Positions 1-6,523 of a DNA stretch of 12,210 bases are shown here, one piece after another. Origin of the DNA: Chloroflexota bacterium (lineage in GTDB: Bacteria; Chloroflexota; UBA6077; FW602-bin22; JACPQP01); the NCBI GenBank assembly GCA_016190465.1, contig JACPQP010000093.1:1-12210 (forward strand). Direction: 5' to 3'. A program made the translations under genes and the position numbers. A model generated the notes under the pieces. That model worked only from the letters and a program-made list of their open reading frames with translations. It did no database searches and had not been told where the DNA came from. The stretch's first letter is position 1. Each line of letters starts with the position of its first letter.

Positions 1-35
1 CCCCCTGCCCCCTCTCCCAATACTGGGAGAGGGGG
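1..35. repeat. Palindromic repeat, family A copy 1
   Basis: A perfect 12-bp stem (8-19 pairing with 24-35) encloses the loop ATAC. The CCCTCTCCC / GGGAGAGGG core is the same one found inside several genes of this window. It lies upstream of the histidine kinase gene. No T-run follows it, so it does not look like a standard intrinsic terminator. The bases at 38-58 after it are a short GGCGAC-type tandem that resembles the reverse complement of 11249-11265. Confidence 0.8.
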
Positions 36-70
36 TTACGCGGCGACACGGCGACGGGCTGGGGGATCAG

Positions 71-76
71 AGGAGG
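71..76 (+). promoter_or_regulatory. Ribosome binding site that decides a TTG start
   Basis: AGGAGG stands 7 nt before the TTG at 84. The in-frame GTG at 90 would be 13 nt away and the ATG at 108 would be 31 nt away. The spacing therefore favours TTG 84, with GTG 90 as the second choice. Confidence 0.6.
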
Positions 77-83
77 TGGGTCT

Positions 84-1532
84 TTGCCTGTGCCTGGGAG
101 CGCGGGGATGGCGCTGGCGCTCCTCATCGCGCTCTCTGTCGTGCTCTCCGTCGCGGTCTTGGGCGCGCTGCTGCTGCGCAGGCAGGCGCGACGAGGCGAG
201 GACCGGCTTGGCGGCGCCCGGGGTCGAATCGAGGTCCTGCGGGATCTCTGTGCTCCTGGATCGGCGGTCGCCTGTCCGCAGAGCATCGTGCAGTTGGCGC
301 TCAACGCGATTCGCCGTGGTGTCGACTCGCCGCTCGCGGTGGCGTTTCTCACGGCAACCGATGGCTCTGAACTCGTCGTCGCGGACCCGGGGCCGCTGGA
401 GAGCGAGGTGGCCGAGATGCTCCGTTCCGGGGTGGACGGCCCTCACCCCCGGCCGGCGTTCCTGACCGGGGACCACACTGCGGGAGAGGGAGGAAGCGGC
501 CCTCATCCCCGCTCTCTCCCAGGGGGAGAGGGCGGAAGCGGCCCTCACCTCTGCCCTCTCCCAGAGGGAGAGCGGGTGGGGCGGAGCCACTCATCGCTGG
601 TCACGGTGCAACGGGTGAAGCTTGCTCCAGTCACCAGAGAGTCCACCGGAATCCTGGCTGCGGTCCACCTTGGTTCGCTCGGCGACGGCGCCATCGTCGT
701 GGTTGAGCCACAGCCGGGGAACGGCGTGGATCAGCACGTCTCGGCGCTCGTCGCCGCGGCGGTGCCGGTCTGGCAGCTCGCACTCGAGCAGACGCGCTGC
801 TGCGCCGACGCGACGAGGGCGGACTCCTGGTCAAGTCTGGCGGTGCTACACGGTGTGTCGCACAATCTCAAGACTCCTCTGACGGCTATCAAAGTCTCGG
901 CCGGACTGCTGAGCGATCGGACCAGGCGGCGTCAGCGCGCGCACCACGAGGACGATGAGCGGCTCGTCGAGAGCATCGTGCGCAACGGCGAGCGCTTGAG
1001 CCGGATGGTGGACCAGTTGCTCGATCTCGTCCGGCTGGAGTCTGGCGCGGCGACGCTTCGCTACGAGCGAGTCGACCTGCGTGAGCCACTCCATGATGCC
1101 TTGAGCCACGTCCGCACCGAGCTTCCCGACGGGAGTCCGAACCTGACCCTTGATCTGCGCACCGCCGAGCCGATCGTCTGGGCAGATCGTCGGCGCATTC
1201 GGCAGGCCATCGAGTGCGCGCTCGCCGTCATGGCGAGCCAGGCGCCAACGGGCAGCACCGTCCGGCTCACGGTGGCGCGCGAGCAGGAGGATATCGTGAT
1301 CTCCGCGCTGGTGGACGTCCCTCACCCCCGCCCTCTCCCAGAGGGAGAGGGAGAGACGGGAATGGCCCACAATCAACCGGGCCCGCAGGCGGACGGTGGT
1401 CACAGCCTGCGCCTGGCCCTGGCGCGACGGATCGTCGCGCTCCACCGCGGGCGGATCGCAAGCTCTGAGGAAGGATGGCCACCAGCAATCGATATCGCAC
1501 TCCCCGCATTCGGGAAAACGGCCGGCGGGTGA
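84..1532 (+). CDS. Membrane-anchored sensor histidine kinase with repeat insertions
   Basis: This is a predicted two-component sensor kinase of 482 aa that should phosphorylate the regulator encoded next. There is one N-terminal membrane helix (about residues 9-32) and no extracytoplasmic loop of any size. A cytoplasmic region (about 45-240) could be GAF-like, but I cannot confirm the fold. The HisKA domain follows, with the H-box SHNLKTPLTAI and phospho-acceptor His260. The C-terminal ATPase domain is odd. The N-box region (about 371-390) lacks the usual NLLxNA asparagine, with Val at about 382. No DxGxG box is visible where repeat-derived residues 413-426 sit. The G2-like stretch GGHSLRLALARRI keeps only part of the glycine pattern. 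Repeat copies also interrupt residues 119-165. The TTG start rests on the AGGAGG spacing. Family assignment is firm; catalytic competence is doubtful. Confidence 0.85.
   Translation: MPVPGSAGMALALLIALSVVLSVAVLGALLLRRQARRGEDRLGGARGRIEVLRDLCAPGSAVACPQSIVQLALNAIRRGVDSPLAVAFLTATDGSELVVADPGPLESEVAEMLRSGVDGPHPRPAFLTGDHTAGEGGSGPHPRSLPGGEGGSGPHLCPLPEGERVGRSHSSLVTVQRVKLAPVTRESTGILAAVHLGSLGDGAIVVVEPQPGNGVDQHVSALVAAAVPVWQLALEQTRCCADATRADSWSSLAVLHGVSHNLKTPLTAIKVSAGLLSDRTRRRQRAHHEDDERLVESIVRNGERLSRMVDQLLDLVRLESGAATLRYERVDLREPLHDALSHVRTELPDGSPNLTLDLRTAEPIVWADRRRIRQAIECALAVMASQAPTGSTVRLTVAREQEDIVISALVDVPHPRPLPEGEGETGMAHNQPGPQADGGHSLRLALARRIVALHRGRIASSEEGWPPAIDIALPAFGKTAGG
440..576. repeat. Three tandem copies of repeat family A inside the kinase gene
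   Basis: Copies lie at about 440-490 (diverged), 500-532 and 542-576. Each begins CCCTCA[CT]C; the last two have an inverted CTCTCCC/GGGAGAG core, while the first keeps little more than a terminal GGGAGAGGG. They read through in frame as Pro/Gly/Glu-rich residues (about 119-165, for example PLPEGER) within the putative sensory region of the kinase. The host frame stays open across all three. Confidence 0.85.
1319..1355. repeat. Repeat family A copy in the kinase ATPase domain
   Basis: This single copy starts CCCTCACCCCCG and has the core CCCTCTCCCAGAGGGAGAGGG split by a 2-nt centre. It is translated as PHPRPLPEGEGE, exactly where the DxGxG box and ATP lid of a histidine kinase would be expected. 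Confidence 0.85.
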
Positions 1533-1554
1533 AGACGTGGATGAGGGCACGACT

Positions 1555-2250
1555 ATGAAAGTATTGATCGTCGAGGACGAGCGCGACGTCTGCGAGGCCA
1601 TCGCCCTGAGCCTGCGGTTCCAATGGCCGGAGGTCCAGATCGTCGTCGCCGAGGACGGGATGGAAGGTGTCAAAGCGGGACACCTACCGGACGTCGATCT
1701 GGTCCTGCTCGACATCATGCTTCCCGGTCTCGACGGCTTCTCGGTCCTTCGGGAGATCCGGCGGACCTCAGCGGTGCCAGTCGTGGTGCTGACGGCGCGC
1801 GGCGACGAGCTGGACAAGGTGCGGGGGCTTGAGCTGGGGGCGGATGACTACGTCACCAAGCCGTTCAGCCATCTGGAGCTGCTGGCTCGCGTCAAGGCGG
1901 TGCTGCGGCGCGCCGAGGCGCCGCTCGTCGGCCTCGACCAGCTTCGACGCTACGCCGACGACTACCTCACCATCGATTTCGCCGCGCACGAGGTGAGAGT
2001 CCGTGGCCAGCCCGTTTACTTTACTCCGACGGAGTTCAACCTGCTGTGGCAGCTCGCCAAGAACGCCGGGCACATCGTGCCCCACCGGATCCTCCTCGCG
2101 CGGGTCTGGGGAGAGGAGTACGAGAGCGAGGCAGACTACCTGCGGGTCTACGTCCGGCGGCTGCGCGAGAAGATCGAGCCCGATCCGAACACGCCGCGCT
2201 ACATCCTGACCGAGCGCGGCCTGGGGTATCGGTTTCGGCGGGGAGAGTGA
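1555..2250 (+). CDS. OmpR/PhoB-family response regulator
   Basis: This 231-aa DNA-binding response regulator is a standard length for the family. The receiver domain (1-120) has the acidic pair Glu7/Asp8, phospho-acceptor Asp53 in LLDIMLPGLDG, Thr80 and Lys102 in YVTKPF. All the phosphorylation residues are therefore present. A winged-helix domain (about 130-231) ends in the typical RVYVRRLREKIEPD and RGLGYRF motifs. The ATG at 1555 was chosen because homology to receiver domains begins exactly there and a GAGGG stretch lies about 9 nt upstream; the frame is open further upstream but without recognisable content. It starts 22 nt after the kinase stop, so the two are probably co-transcribed and form a cognate pair. 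It may control the redox operon that begins 210 nt downstream, but no operator was identified. Confidence 0.93.
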   Translation: MKVLIVEDERDVCEAIALSLRFQWPEVQIVVAEDGMEGVKAGHLPDVDLVLLDIMLPGLDGFSVLREIRRTSAVPVVVLTARGDELDKVRGLELGADDYVTKPFSHLELLARVKAVLRRAEAPLVGLDQLRRYADDYLTIDFAAHEVRVRGQPVYFTPTEFNLLWQLAKNAGHIVPHRILLARVWGEEYESEADYLRVYVRRLREKIEPDPNTPRYILTERGLGYRFRRGE

Positions 2251-2298
2251 GGGGGCGACTGCTTTTCCTGACGTTGCGCGCGGCCGTGGGACGTGAGC

Positions 2299-2338
2299 TT
2301 TGGACCGCGAAGGACGAGACGCGCGAAAGACGCGAAAG
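2299..2338. repeat. Repeat family C (GCGAAAG tandem) copy 1
   Basis: An A/G-rich tandem of about 9-10-nt units containing GCGAAAG, opening with TTTGGA. It matches the reverse complement of 11199-11242, which also opens with TTTGGA and then GCGAAAGG units. It lies between the regulator gene and the redox-operon promoter. Confidence 0.7.
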
Positions 2339-2392
2339 TTGTCCCCAACGCGCCACGCTCCCAGGAAATGGTCGGTGCCGGTGGCCTGCTCG

Positions 2393-2401
2393 TGGTATAA
2401 T
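2393..2401 (+). promoter_or_regulatory. Extended -10 promoter of the redox operon
   Basis: TGGTATAAT gives a consensus -10 box (TATAAT, 2396-2401) preceded by TG at the extended -10 position. It stands out sharply in GC-rich surroundings. No good -35 hexamer is seen around 2373-2378, as is often true for extended -10 promoters. The transcript would begin near 2408, leaving a leader of about 50 nt. Confidence 0.65.
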
Positions 2402-2449
2402 ACGGATACGGTCTGTCGGCTCGGCTGGTCAACGGCGACCACTGGCTTC

Positions 2450-2455
2450 AGGAGG
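2450..2455 (+). promoter_or_regulatory. Ribosome binding site for the GTG start at 2461
   Basis: AGGAGG lies 5 nt before GTG. This supports the GTG start of the cytochrome gene, which has no nearby ATG at the family N-terminus. Confidence 0.7.
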
Positions 2456-2460
2456 ATCCC

Positions 2461-3516
2461 GTGATCCGACGCGAGCTGCCGGCGGCGACGGTCGCTGTCC
2501 TGGCGGCGGCAGTGCTCGTGCTGCTGATCTCCCTCGGCTCCCGCGGTTTCAAGGATTTCGACTCCGCGCTGGTCGGCTACGCGGTCGCGGTCATCTTCGC
2601 CACGGCCGCTATCATCTATCGCTACTCCCTCTGGATCACGCGTCCCCCTACCTGGCGGTACTTCAAGGCGGGCTGGACGAACTTCCTCTCCTGGCGGAAC
2701 TTCCGCCGGTACACCTCCTTGATCCCCGTCGCCTGGTGGCACGACATCTTCGCGCAGACCTTCATCCTGAAGCGCGGCCTCCAGCGCTGGGTCATGCACA
2801 TGTCGATCTTCTGGGGAGTGGTCATCTCCCTGCTCATCACTTTGCCGCTCACGTTCGGATGGATCCGCTTCACGCTGGTCCCACCGGACAGCTACCTGTT
2901 CTGGTTCTTCGGTCTCCCCCTGTTCCAGTTCCCCATCGAGGCCGGCACCGGTTTCGCCTTCTTCCACGCCCTCGACTTCACGGCGCTGCTGCTCATCCTG
3001 GGCGTGGCGATCGCGCTCTGGCGGCGGACGACCGAGGTCGGGCTGCTGACGACCCAGCGGTTCGGGTTCGATCTCGTGCCGCTGGTGCTCCTGCTCGCCA
3101 TCGCGGTGACCGGGCTGGCGCTGACCGCCTCGTCGCTCTGGTGGGGCGGCCGGTTCTACTGGTTCATCTCGCTGACCCATCAGGTGGTCGTCGTGGGCTG
3201 GCTGCTGTCGATCCCCTTCGGGAAGTTCTTCCACATCGTCGAGCGCCCGGCCAGCATCGGCGTCACCCTGTATCAGACGATCAACCAGGAGGTCGAGCAC
3301 TACGGCGAGCAGCCACAAACGGGCCGCTGTCGGTGCTGCGGCCAGGAGCTGCCCTCCCCGCAGTTCGTCGACGACCTGAAGGTTACCCTGGTCGACCTCC
3401 ACCAGAATTACGATCTGGGCGACGACCGAGGCTGGCTCCAGGACTACTGTCCCACCTGCAAGCGGGTGCTGCGGGGGCAGGCATATTCCCAGTTGATGGG
3501 GAAGAGGTTTCTGTAG
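2461..3516 (+). CDS. NarI-like b-type cytochrome membrane subunit with zinc-ribbon-like tail
   Basis: This 351-aa integral membrane protein is probably the quinone-reactive subunit of the complex encoded by the operon. Hydrophobic segments are visible at about 10-26, 38-54, 112-134, 143-157, 168-187, 203-223 and 236-255. His113, His169, His240 and His258 lie in or beside separate helices. They are candidate axial ligands for two b hemes, as in the NarI/DsrM type of cytochrome. A hydrophilic C-terminal tail (about 275-351) carries Cys290-x2-Cys293-Gly and Cys330-x2-Cys333, the spacing of a zinc ribbon or rubredoxin-like knuckle. NarI itself lacks such a tail. The gene is first in the operon, preceded by a strong ribosome site and an extended -10 promoter, and ends 12 nt before the molybdoenzyme gene. 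The membrane cytochrome role is likely; the exact heme ligands are inferred. Confidence 0.75.
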   Translation: MIRRELPAATVAVLAAAVLVLLISLGSRGFKDFDSALVGYAVAVIFATAAIIYRYSLWITRPPTWRYFKAGWTNFLSWRNFRRYTSLIPVAWWHDIFAQTFILKRGLQRWVMHMSIFWGVVISLLITLPLTFGWIRFTLVPPDSYLFWFFGLPLFQFPIEAGTGFAFFHALDFTALLLILGVAIALWRRTTEVGLLTTQRFGFDLVPLVLLLAIAVTGLALTASSLWWGGRFYWFISLTHQVVVVGWLLSIPFGKFFHIVERPASIGVTLYQTINQEVEHYGEQPQTGRCRCCGQELPSPQFVDDLKVTLVDLHQNYDLGDDRGWLQDYCPTCKRVLRGQAYSQLMGKRFL

Positions 3517-3528
3517 TGTGGCTTTGAG

Positions 3529-5889
3529 ATGAGTGTTAACAAAGACTTCTTCCGGCCCGGGCGCGACTTCAACTACGACTTTCAGGCCGCGGGCGAGCCG
3601 CCGATGGGATGGCCAGAGGCCGATCGCCTTCCGGAGTCGCTGGTGCCTACCCACTGCTGTTTCTGCGGGGTGCAGTGCGGGATGTACCTGCGACTATCCG
3701 AGGGTCGGGTGACCGGCGTCGAGCCCCGCGATTTTCCCCACAATCGCGGCTCCCTCTGCCCCAAGGGAGTGGTCGCCTACCAGCAGGTCAACCATCCGGA
3801 CCGCCTGACTCACCCGCTGATCCGCCGCGGGCGCGGCCCGGGAACGGCCGGGCGGCTGGAGCGGGCCACGTGGGATGAGGCGCTGGATTACGTCGTCGGG
3901 CGCTGGCGTGACCTCCAGGCGACGCATGGCCGGGACGCGGTCGCGGTCTACAGTGGCTCGTCGATGACCAACGAAAAATGCTACCTGATGGGCAAGTTCG
4001 CTCGAGTCGGGCTGGGCACCCGCCACATCGATTACAACGGCCGCCTCTGCATGTCCTCCGCGGCGGTAGCCTACGCGAAGGCGTTCGGCCTCGACCGCGC
4101 GCTTCTCCCGATGACCGATATTCCCTTGACCGATTGTCTGCTGGTGGTCGGCTCCAACATCGCGGAGACCTTCCCGATCGCGATGATCTGGCTCTGGCGG
4201 GCCCGCGACAACGGGGCGCGCCTCATCGTCCTCGATCCGCGGGAGACGGCGACGGCCCGCACCGCCGATCTCTGGCTGCCGGTCCGCCCGGGGACTGACA
4301 TCGCCGTGCTCAACGCGATGCTCCGCCAGATCATCCACGATGGACTGATCGACGAGCCCTACATCGACGGGCGGACGGTCGGGTGGGAAGCGGTGCGGGC
4401 GGCGGTCGAGCCGTACACACCGCAAGAGGCCGAGCGCATCGCGGGCGTCCCGGCCGAGCGGGTCGTGGCCGCGGCCCGGCTGTACGGGCGGGCGCCTCGA
4501 TCGCTGATCCTGCACGCCCGGGGCCTCGAGCACAGCACGCACGGCGTCAACGGTTGCCTGGCCTGCGTCAACCTCGCGCTCGCCCGTGGGCAGGTGGGGA
4601 AGCCGGGGAGCGGCACGATGATGCTGACCGGACAGGGCAACGGCCAGGGCGGCCGGGAAGTCGGCCAGAAGGCCAACCAGCTCCCCGGCTACCGCCACAT
4701 CGACATCCCCGAGCACCGACAGTACATCGCCGACGTCTGGGGGATCCCGGTCGAAGAGCTGCCCTGGGAGGGGGCGGCAGCCACCGAGATGGTTGGGCTG
4801 ATGGCGGCCGGGCAGATCAAGAGCGCGCTCATCATCTGCTCGAACCTGATGGTCTCGCTGCCTGAGAACGCGGTCGTGCAGCGGGCGCTCCAGAGCCTCG
4901 ACCCGCTGGTGGTGATGGACTTCTTCATGTCGGAGACGGCCGAGCTGGCCGATGTGGTGCTGCCGGGCTCGGTCTGGTGTGAGGACGAGGGCACCACCAC
5001 CAATATGGAGGGGCGGGTCGTCAAGATCAACCTGGCTGCCGAGCCACCAGGCGAGGCCCGGCGCGACTGGGAGATCATCTGCGACCTGTCCCGTCGGCTG
5101 GGCCGTGGCCAGCACTTCCCCTATCGCTCGGCGCGTGCGATCTGGGACGAGCTCCGCCAGGCCTCGCGGGGCGGGGTTTCCGACTACTTCGGCATCACCT
5201 GGGAGAAGATCGACGCCCAGGGCGGGGTCTTCTGGCCCTGTCCCGCCGAAGACCATCCGGGCACCCCTCGCCTCTTCGCCGAGCGATTCGCCCATCCGGA
5301 TGGGAGGGCGCGCTTCTTTCCGGTCGAGCATGCGCCGCCAGCCGAGGAGCCCGGAGGCGACTACCCCTTCCGGCTGACGACCGGCCGGGTGGTCTACCAC
5401 TACCTGAGCGGCAACCAGACCCGGCGGCTCGGCTTCCTCAACGGCCAGGCGCCCGAGCCGTGGGTCGAGATCCATCCCCAGGCCGCGGCCCGCCTTGGCA
5501 TCCAGAACCACGACCGGGTGCGCGTCCGCACGCCGCGAGGCGCAATGGAGGTCCAGGCGCTGGTCACGCCGACGATCCGGCCCGACGCGCTGTTCATCCC
5601 CTTCCACTACGGCCACGAGCAGGCGGTTAATCAGCTCACCAACCCGGCGGTCGACCCGACGGTGAAGATCCCCGAATACAAGGTCTGCGCGGCGACCGTC
5701 GAGCGGCTGCCCTCACCCCCGGCCCCTCTCCCAGAGGGAGAGGGGAGAAGGCCCTCACCCCCAGCCCCTCTCCCCCGGGGAGAGGGGAGGCCACGGGTGA
5801 ACTTCACCGCGGCAAACGCCCCGAAGATGTTCCCGTACGCCACGGGGGAGAGCAGATCGCCGGCGGAGGAAGAGGGCAAGGTGTACTGA
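3529..5889 (+). CDS. Molybdopterin oxidoreductase, NasA/NarB nitrate reductase-like
   Basis: This 786-aa catalytic subunit belongs to the DMSO-reductase superfamily. Cys43-x2-Cys46-x3-Cys50 and Cys77 (in CPKG) bind a [4Fe-4S] cluster. NGRLCMSS places Cys174 as the molybdenum ligand, as in NapA/NasA/NarB; formate dehydrogenases have Cys/Sec followed by His here. GQGNGQGGREVG with following ANQLPGYR resembles the assimilatory nitrate reductase signature. The C-terminal dinucleotide-binding domain includes LTTGRVVYHYLSGNQ and NPAVDPTVKIPEYKVCA, the latter closer to formate dehydrogenases. No Tat signal precedes the cluster motif, so the enzyme is probably cytoplasmic. Residues about 728-753 come from two copies of repeat family A, followed by a short tail ending GKVY. 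The ribosome site is weak, suggesting coupling to the upstream gene. Nitrate is the leading substrate guess, not a proof. Confidence 0.85.
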   Translation: MSVNKDFFRPGRDFNYDFQAAGEPPMGWPEADRLPESLVPTHCCFCGVQCGMYLRLSEGRVTGVEPRDFPHNRGSLCPKGVVAYQQVNHPDRLTHPLIRRGRGPGTAGRLERATWDEALDYVVGRWRDLQATHGRDAVAVYSGSSMTNEKCYLMGKFARVGLGTRHIDYNGRLCMSSAAVAYAKAFGLDRALLPMTDIPLTDCLLVVGSNIAETFPIAMIWLWRARDNGARLIVLDPRETATARTADLWLPVRPGTDIAVLNAMLRQIIHDGLIDEPYIDGRTVGWEAVRAAVEPYTPQEAERIAGVPAERVVAAARLYGRAPRSLILHARGLEHSTHGVNGCLACVNLALARGQVGKPGSGTMMLTGQGNGQGGREVGQKANQLPGYRHIDIPEHRQYIADVWGIPVEELPWEGAAATEMVGLMAAGQIKSALIICSNLMVSLPENAVVQRALQSLDPLVVMDFFMSETAELADVVLPGSVWCEDEGTTTNMEGRVVKINLAAEPPGEARRDWEIICDLSRRLGRGQHFPYRSARAIWDELRQASRGGVSDYFGITWEKIDAQGGVFWPCPAEDHPGTPRLFAERFAHPDGRARFFPVEHAPPAEEPGGDYPFRLTTGRVVYHYLSGNQTRRLGFLNGQAPEPWVEIHPQAAARLGIQNHDRVRVRTPRGAMEVQALVTPTIRPDALFIPFHYGHEQAVNQLTNPAVDPTVKIPEYKVCAATVERLPSPPAPLPEGEGRRPSPPAPLPRGEGRPRVNFTAANAPKMFPYATGESRSPAEEEGKVY
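5710..5788. repeat. Two repeat family A copies at the molybdoenzyme 3' end
   Basis: Copies at 5710-5745 and 5752-5788 each open with CCCTCACCCCC and carry inverted CCCCTCTCCC/GGGAGAGGGG halves. Both are translated in frame as PSPPAPLPEGEG and PSPPAPLPRGEG, near the end of the molybdopterin oxidoreductase. Confidence 0.9.
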
Positions 5890-5890
5890 C

Positions 5891-6523
5891 GTGCCAGTGA
5901 AGACGCTGTTCGTCGATCCTTCGCGCTGCATCGGCTGTCGCGCCTGCGAGGCCGCGTGCCGCGAGTGCGACTCGCACAAGGGCGAGAGCATGGTCATGGT
6001 CGACTTCGTCGACCGCGCGACGAGCGTCGCCACCCAGCCGACGGTCTGTATGCACTGCGAGGACCCGGTCGCGCCCTGCGCCCAGGTCTGCCCGGTGATG
6101 GCGATCCTCATCACGCCGGATGGGGTGGTTCAGCAGGCGGAGACCTCGCGGTGCATCGCCTGTCGGAACTGCGTCTACGCCTGCCCCTTTGGCGTGCCCA
6201 AGATGGATGCCGAGGCGCGACTGATGAAGAAGTGCAACCTCTGCTACGACCGGACATCGCGGGGGCTTCAGCCGTGGTGCGCCCAGGCTTGCCCGACGCA
6301 GGCGCTCTGGTATGGCGACTACGAGGAGTTTGTGAACCAGCGGCGCGGTCGCGCCGTGCGACATACCGTCTTCGGTGCTCAGGAGGTCCGCACCAGGGTC
6401 TGCCACGTGCTGCCGGAGGAGCAATCCCGGCTCGACGTGGTGGCGCTGCTGAAGGAGGCACAGTTGGCGGCGGCAGAGGCGAACCTTGGGTTCGCCCCGC
6501 GTGAGGAGGCGTGGGTGCTGTGA
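5891..6523 (+). CDS. Electron-transfer subunit with four [4Fe-4S] clusters
   Basis: This 210-aa ferredoxin-like protein is of the NrfC/DmsB/NarH type. It should wire the molybdenum subunit to the membrane subunits. Sixteen cysteines fall into four groups: Cys13/16/19/23, Cys53/56/63/67, Cys88/91/94/98 and Cys115/118/130/134. Each cluster is expected to take three cysteines from one group and the last from its partner group. Two further cysteines (26 and 171) are not part of these groups. There is no signal peptide, in agreement with a cytoplasmic molybdoenzyme. It starts with GTG one base after the preceding stop, with AAGG about 9 nt upstream, so translation is probably coupled. After the last cluster the C-terminal 75 residues are charged and Ala-rich. 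The family is certain; the redox partner is inferred from operon position. Confidence 0.92.
   Translation: MPVKTLFVDPSRCIGCRACEAACRECDSHKGESMVMVDFVDRATSVATQPTVCMHCEDPVAPCAQVCPVMAILITPDGVVQQAETSRCIACRNCVYACPFGVPKMDAEARLMKKCNLCYDRTSRGLQPWCAQACPTQALWYGDYEEFVNQRRGRAVRHTVFGAQEVRTRVCHVLPEEQSRLDVVALLKEAQLAAAEANLGFAPREEAWVL
6504..6509 (+). promoter_or_regulatory. Ribosome binding site selecting the Rieske start
   Basis: AGGAGG lies 10 nt before GTG 6520 but only 1 nt before the alternative in-frame GTG at 6511. The start at 6520 also gives a 4-nt GTGA overlap with the stop of the ferredoxin gene. Confidence 0.65.

Noticed and set aside
440..576. Possible CRISPR array because of three spaced repeats
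   Set aside because: Units differ in length and sequence, the spacers are not uniform, the region is coding, and no cas gene is near.
2046..3527. Plus-strand open frame overlapping the cytochrome gene in another frame
   Set aside because: It is Arg/Pro/Ala-rich and spans the promoter and the intergenic repeat; the overlapping frame has membrane helices, a strong ribosome site and conserved histidines.
1768..3654. Very long open frame on the minus strand opposite the regulator and cytochrome genes
   Set aside because: It is a compositional shadow of GC-rich coding sequence. Its product is low-complexity and charged (runs of Asp, Gln, Arg), matches no family I know, and lies opposite two clear genes.
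3694..5616. Minus-strand open frame of about 640 codons opposite the molybdoenzyme
   Set aside because: Same reason: codon-position mirror of a well-supported gene, with no recognisable domain.
3529..5889. Formate dehydrogenase
   Set aside because: The molybdenum ligand cysteine is followed by Met-Ser-Ser rather than the His expected after Cys/Sec in formate dehydrogenases; the C-terminal similarity alone is not decisive.
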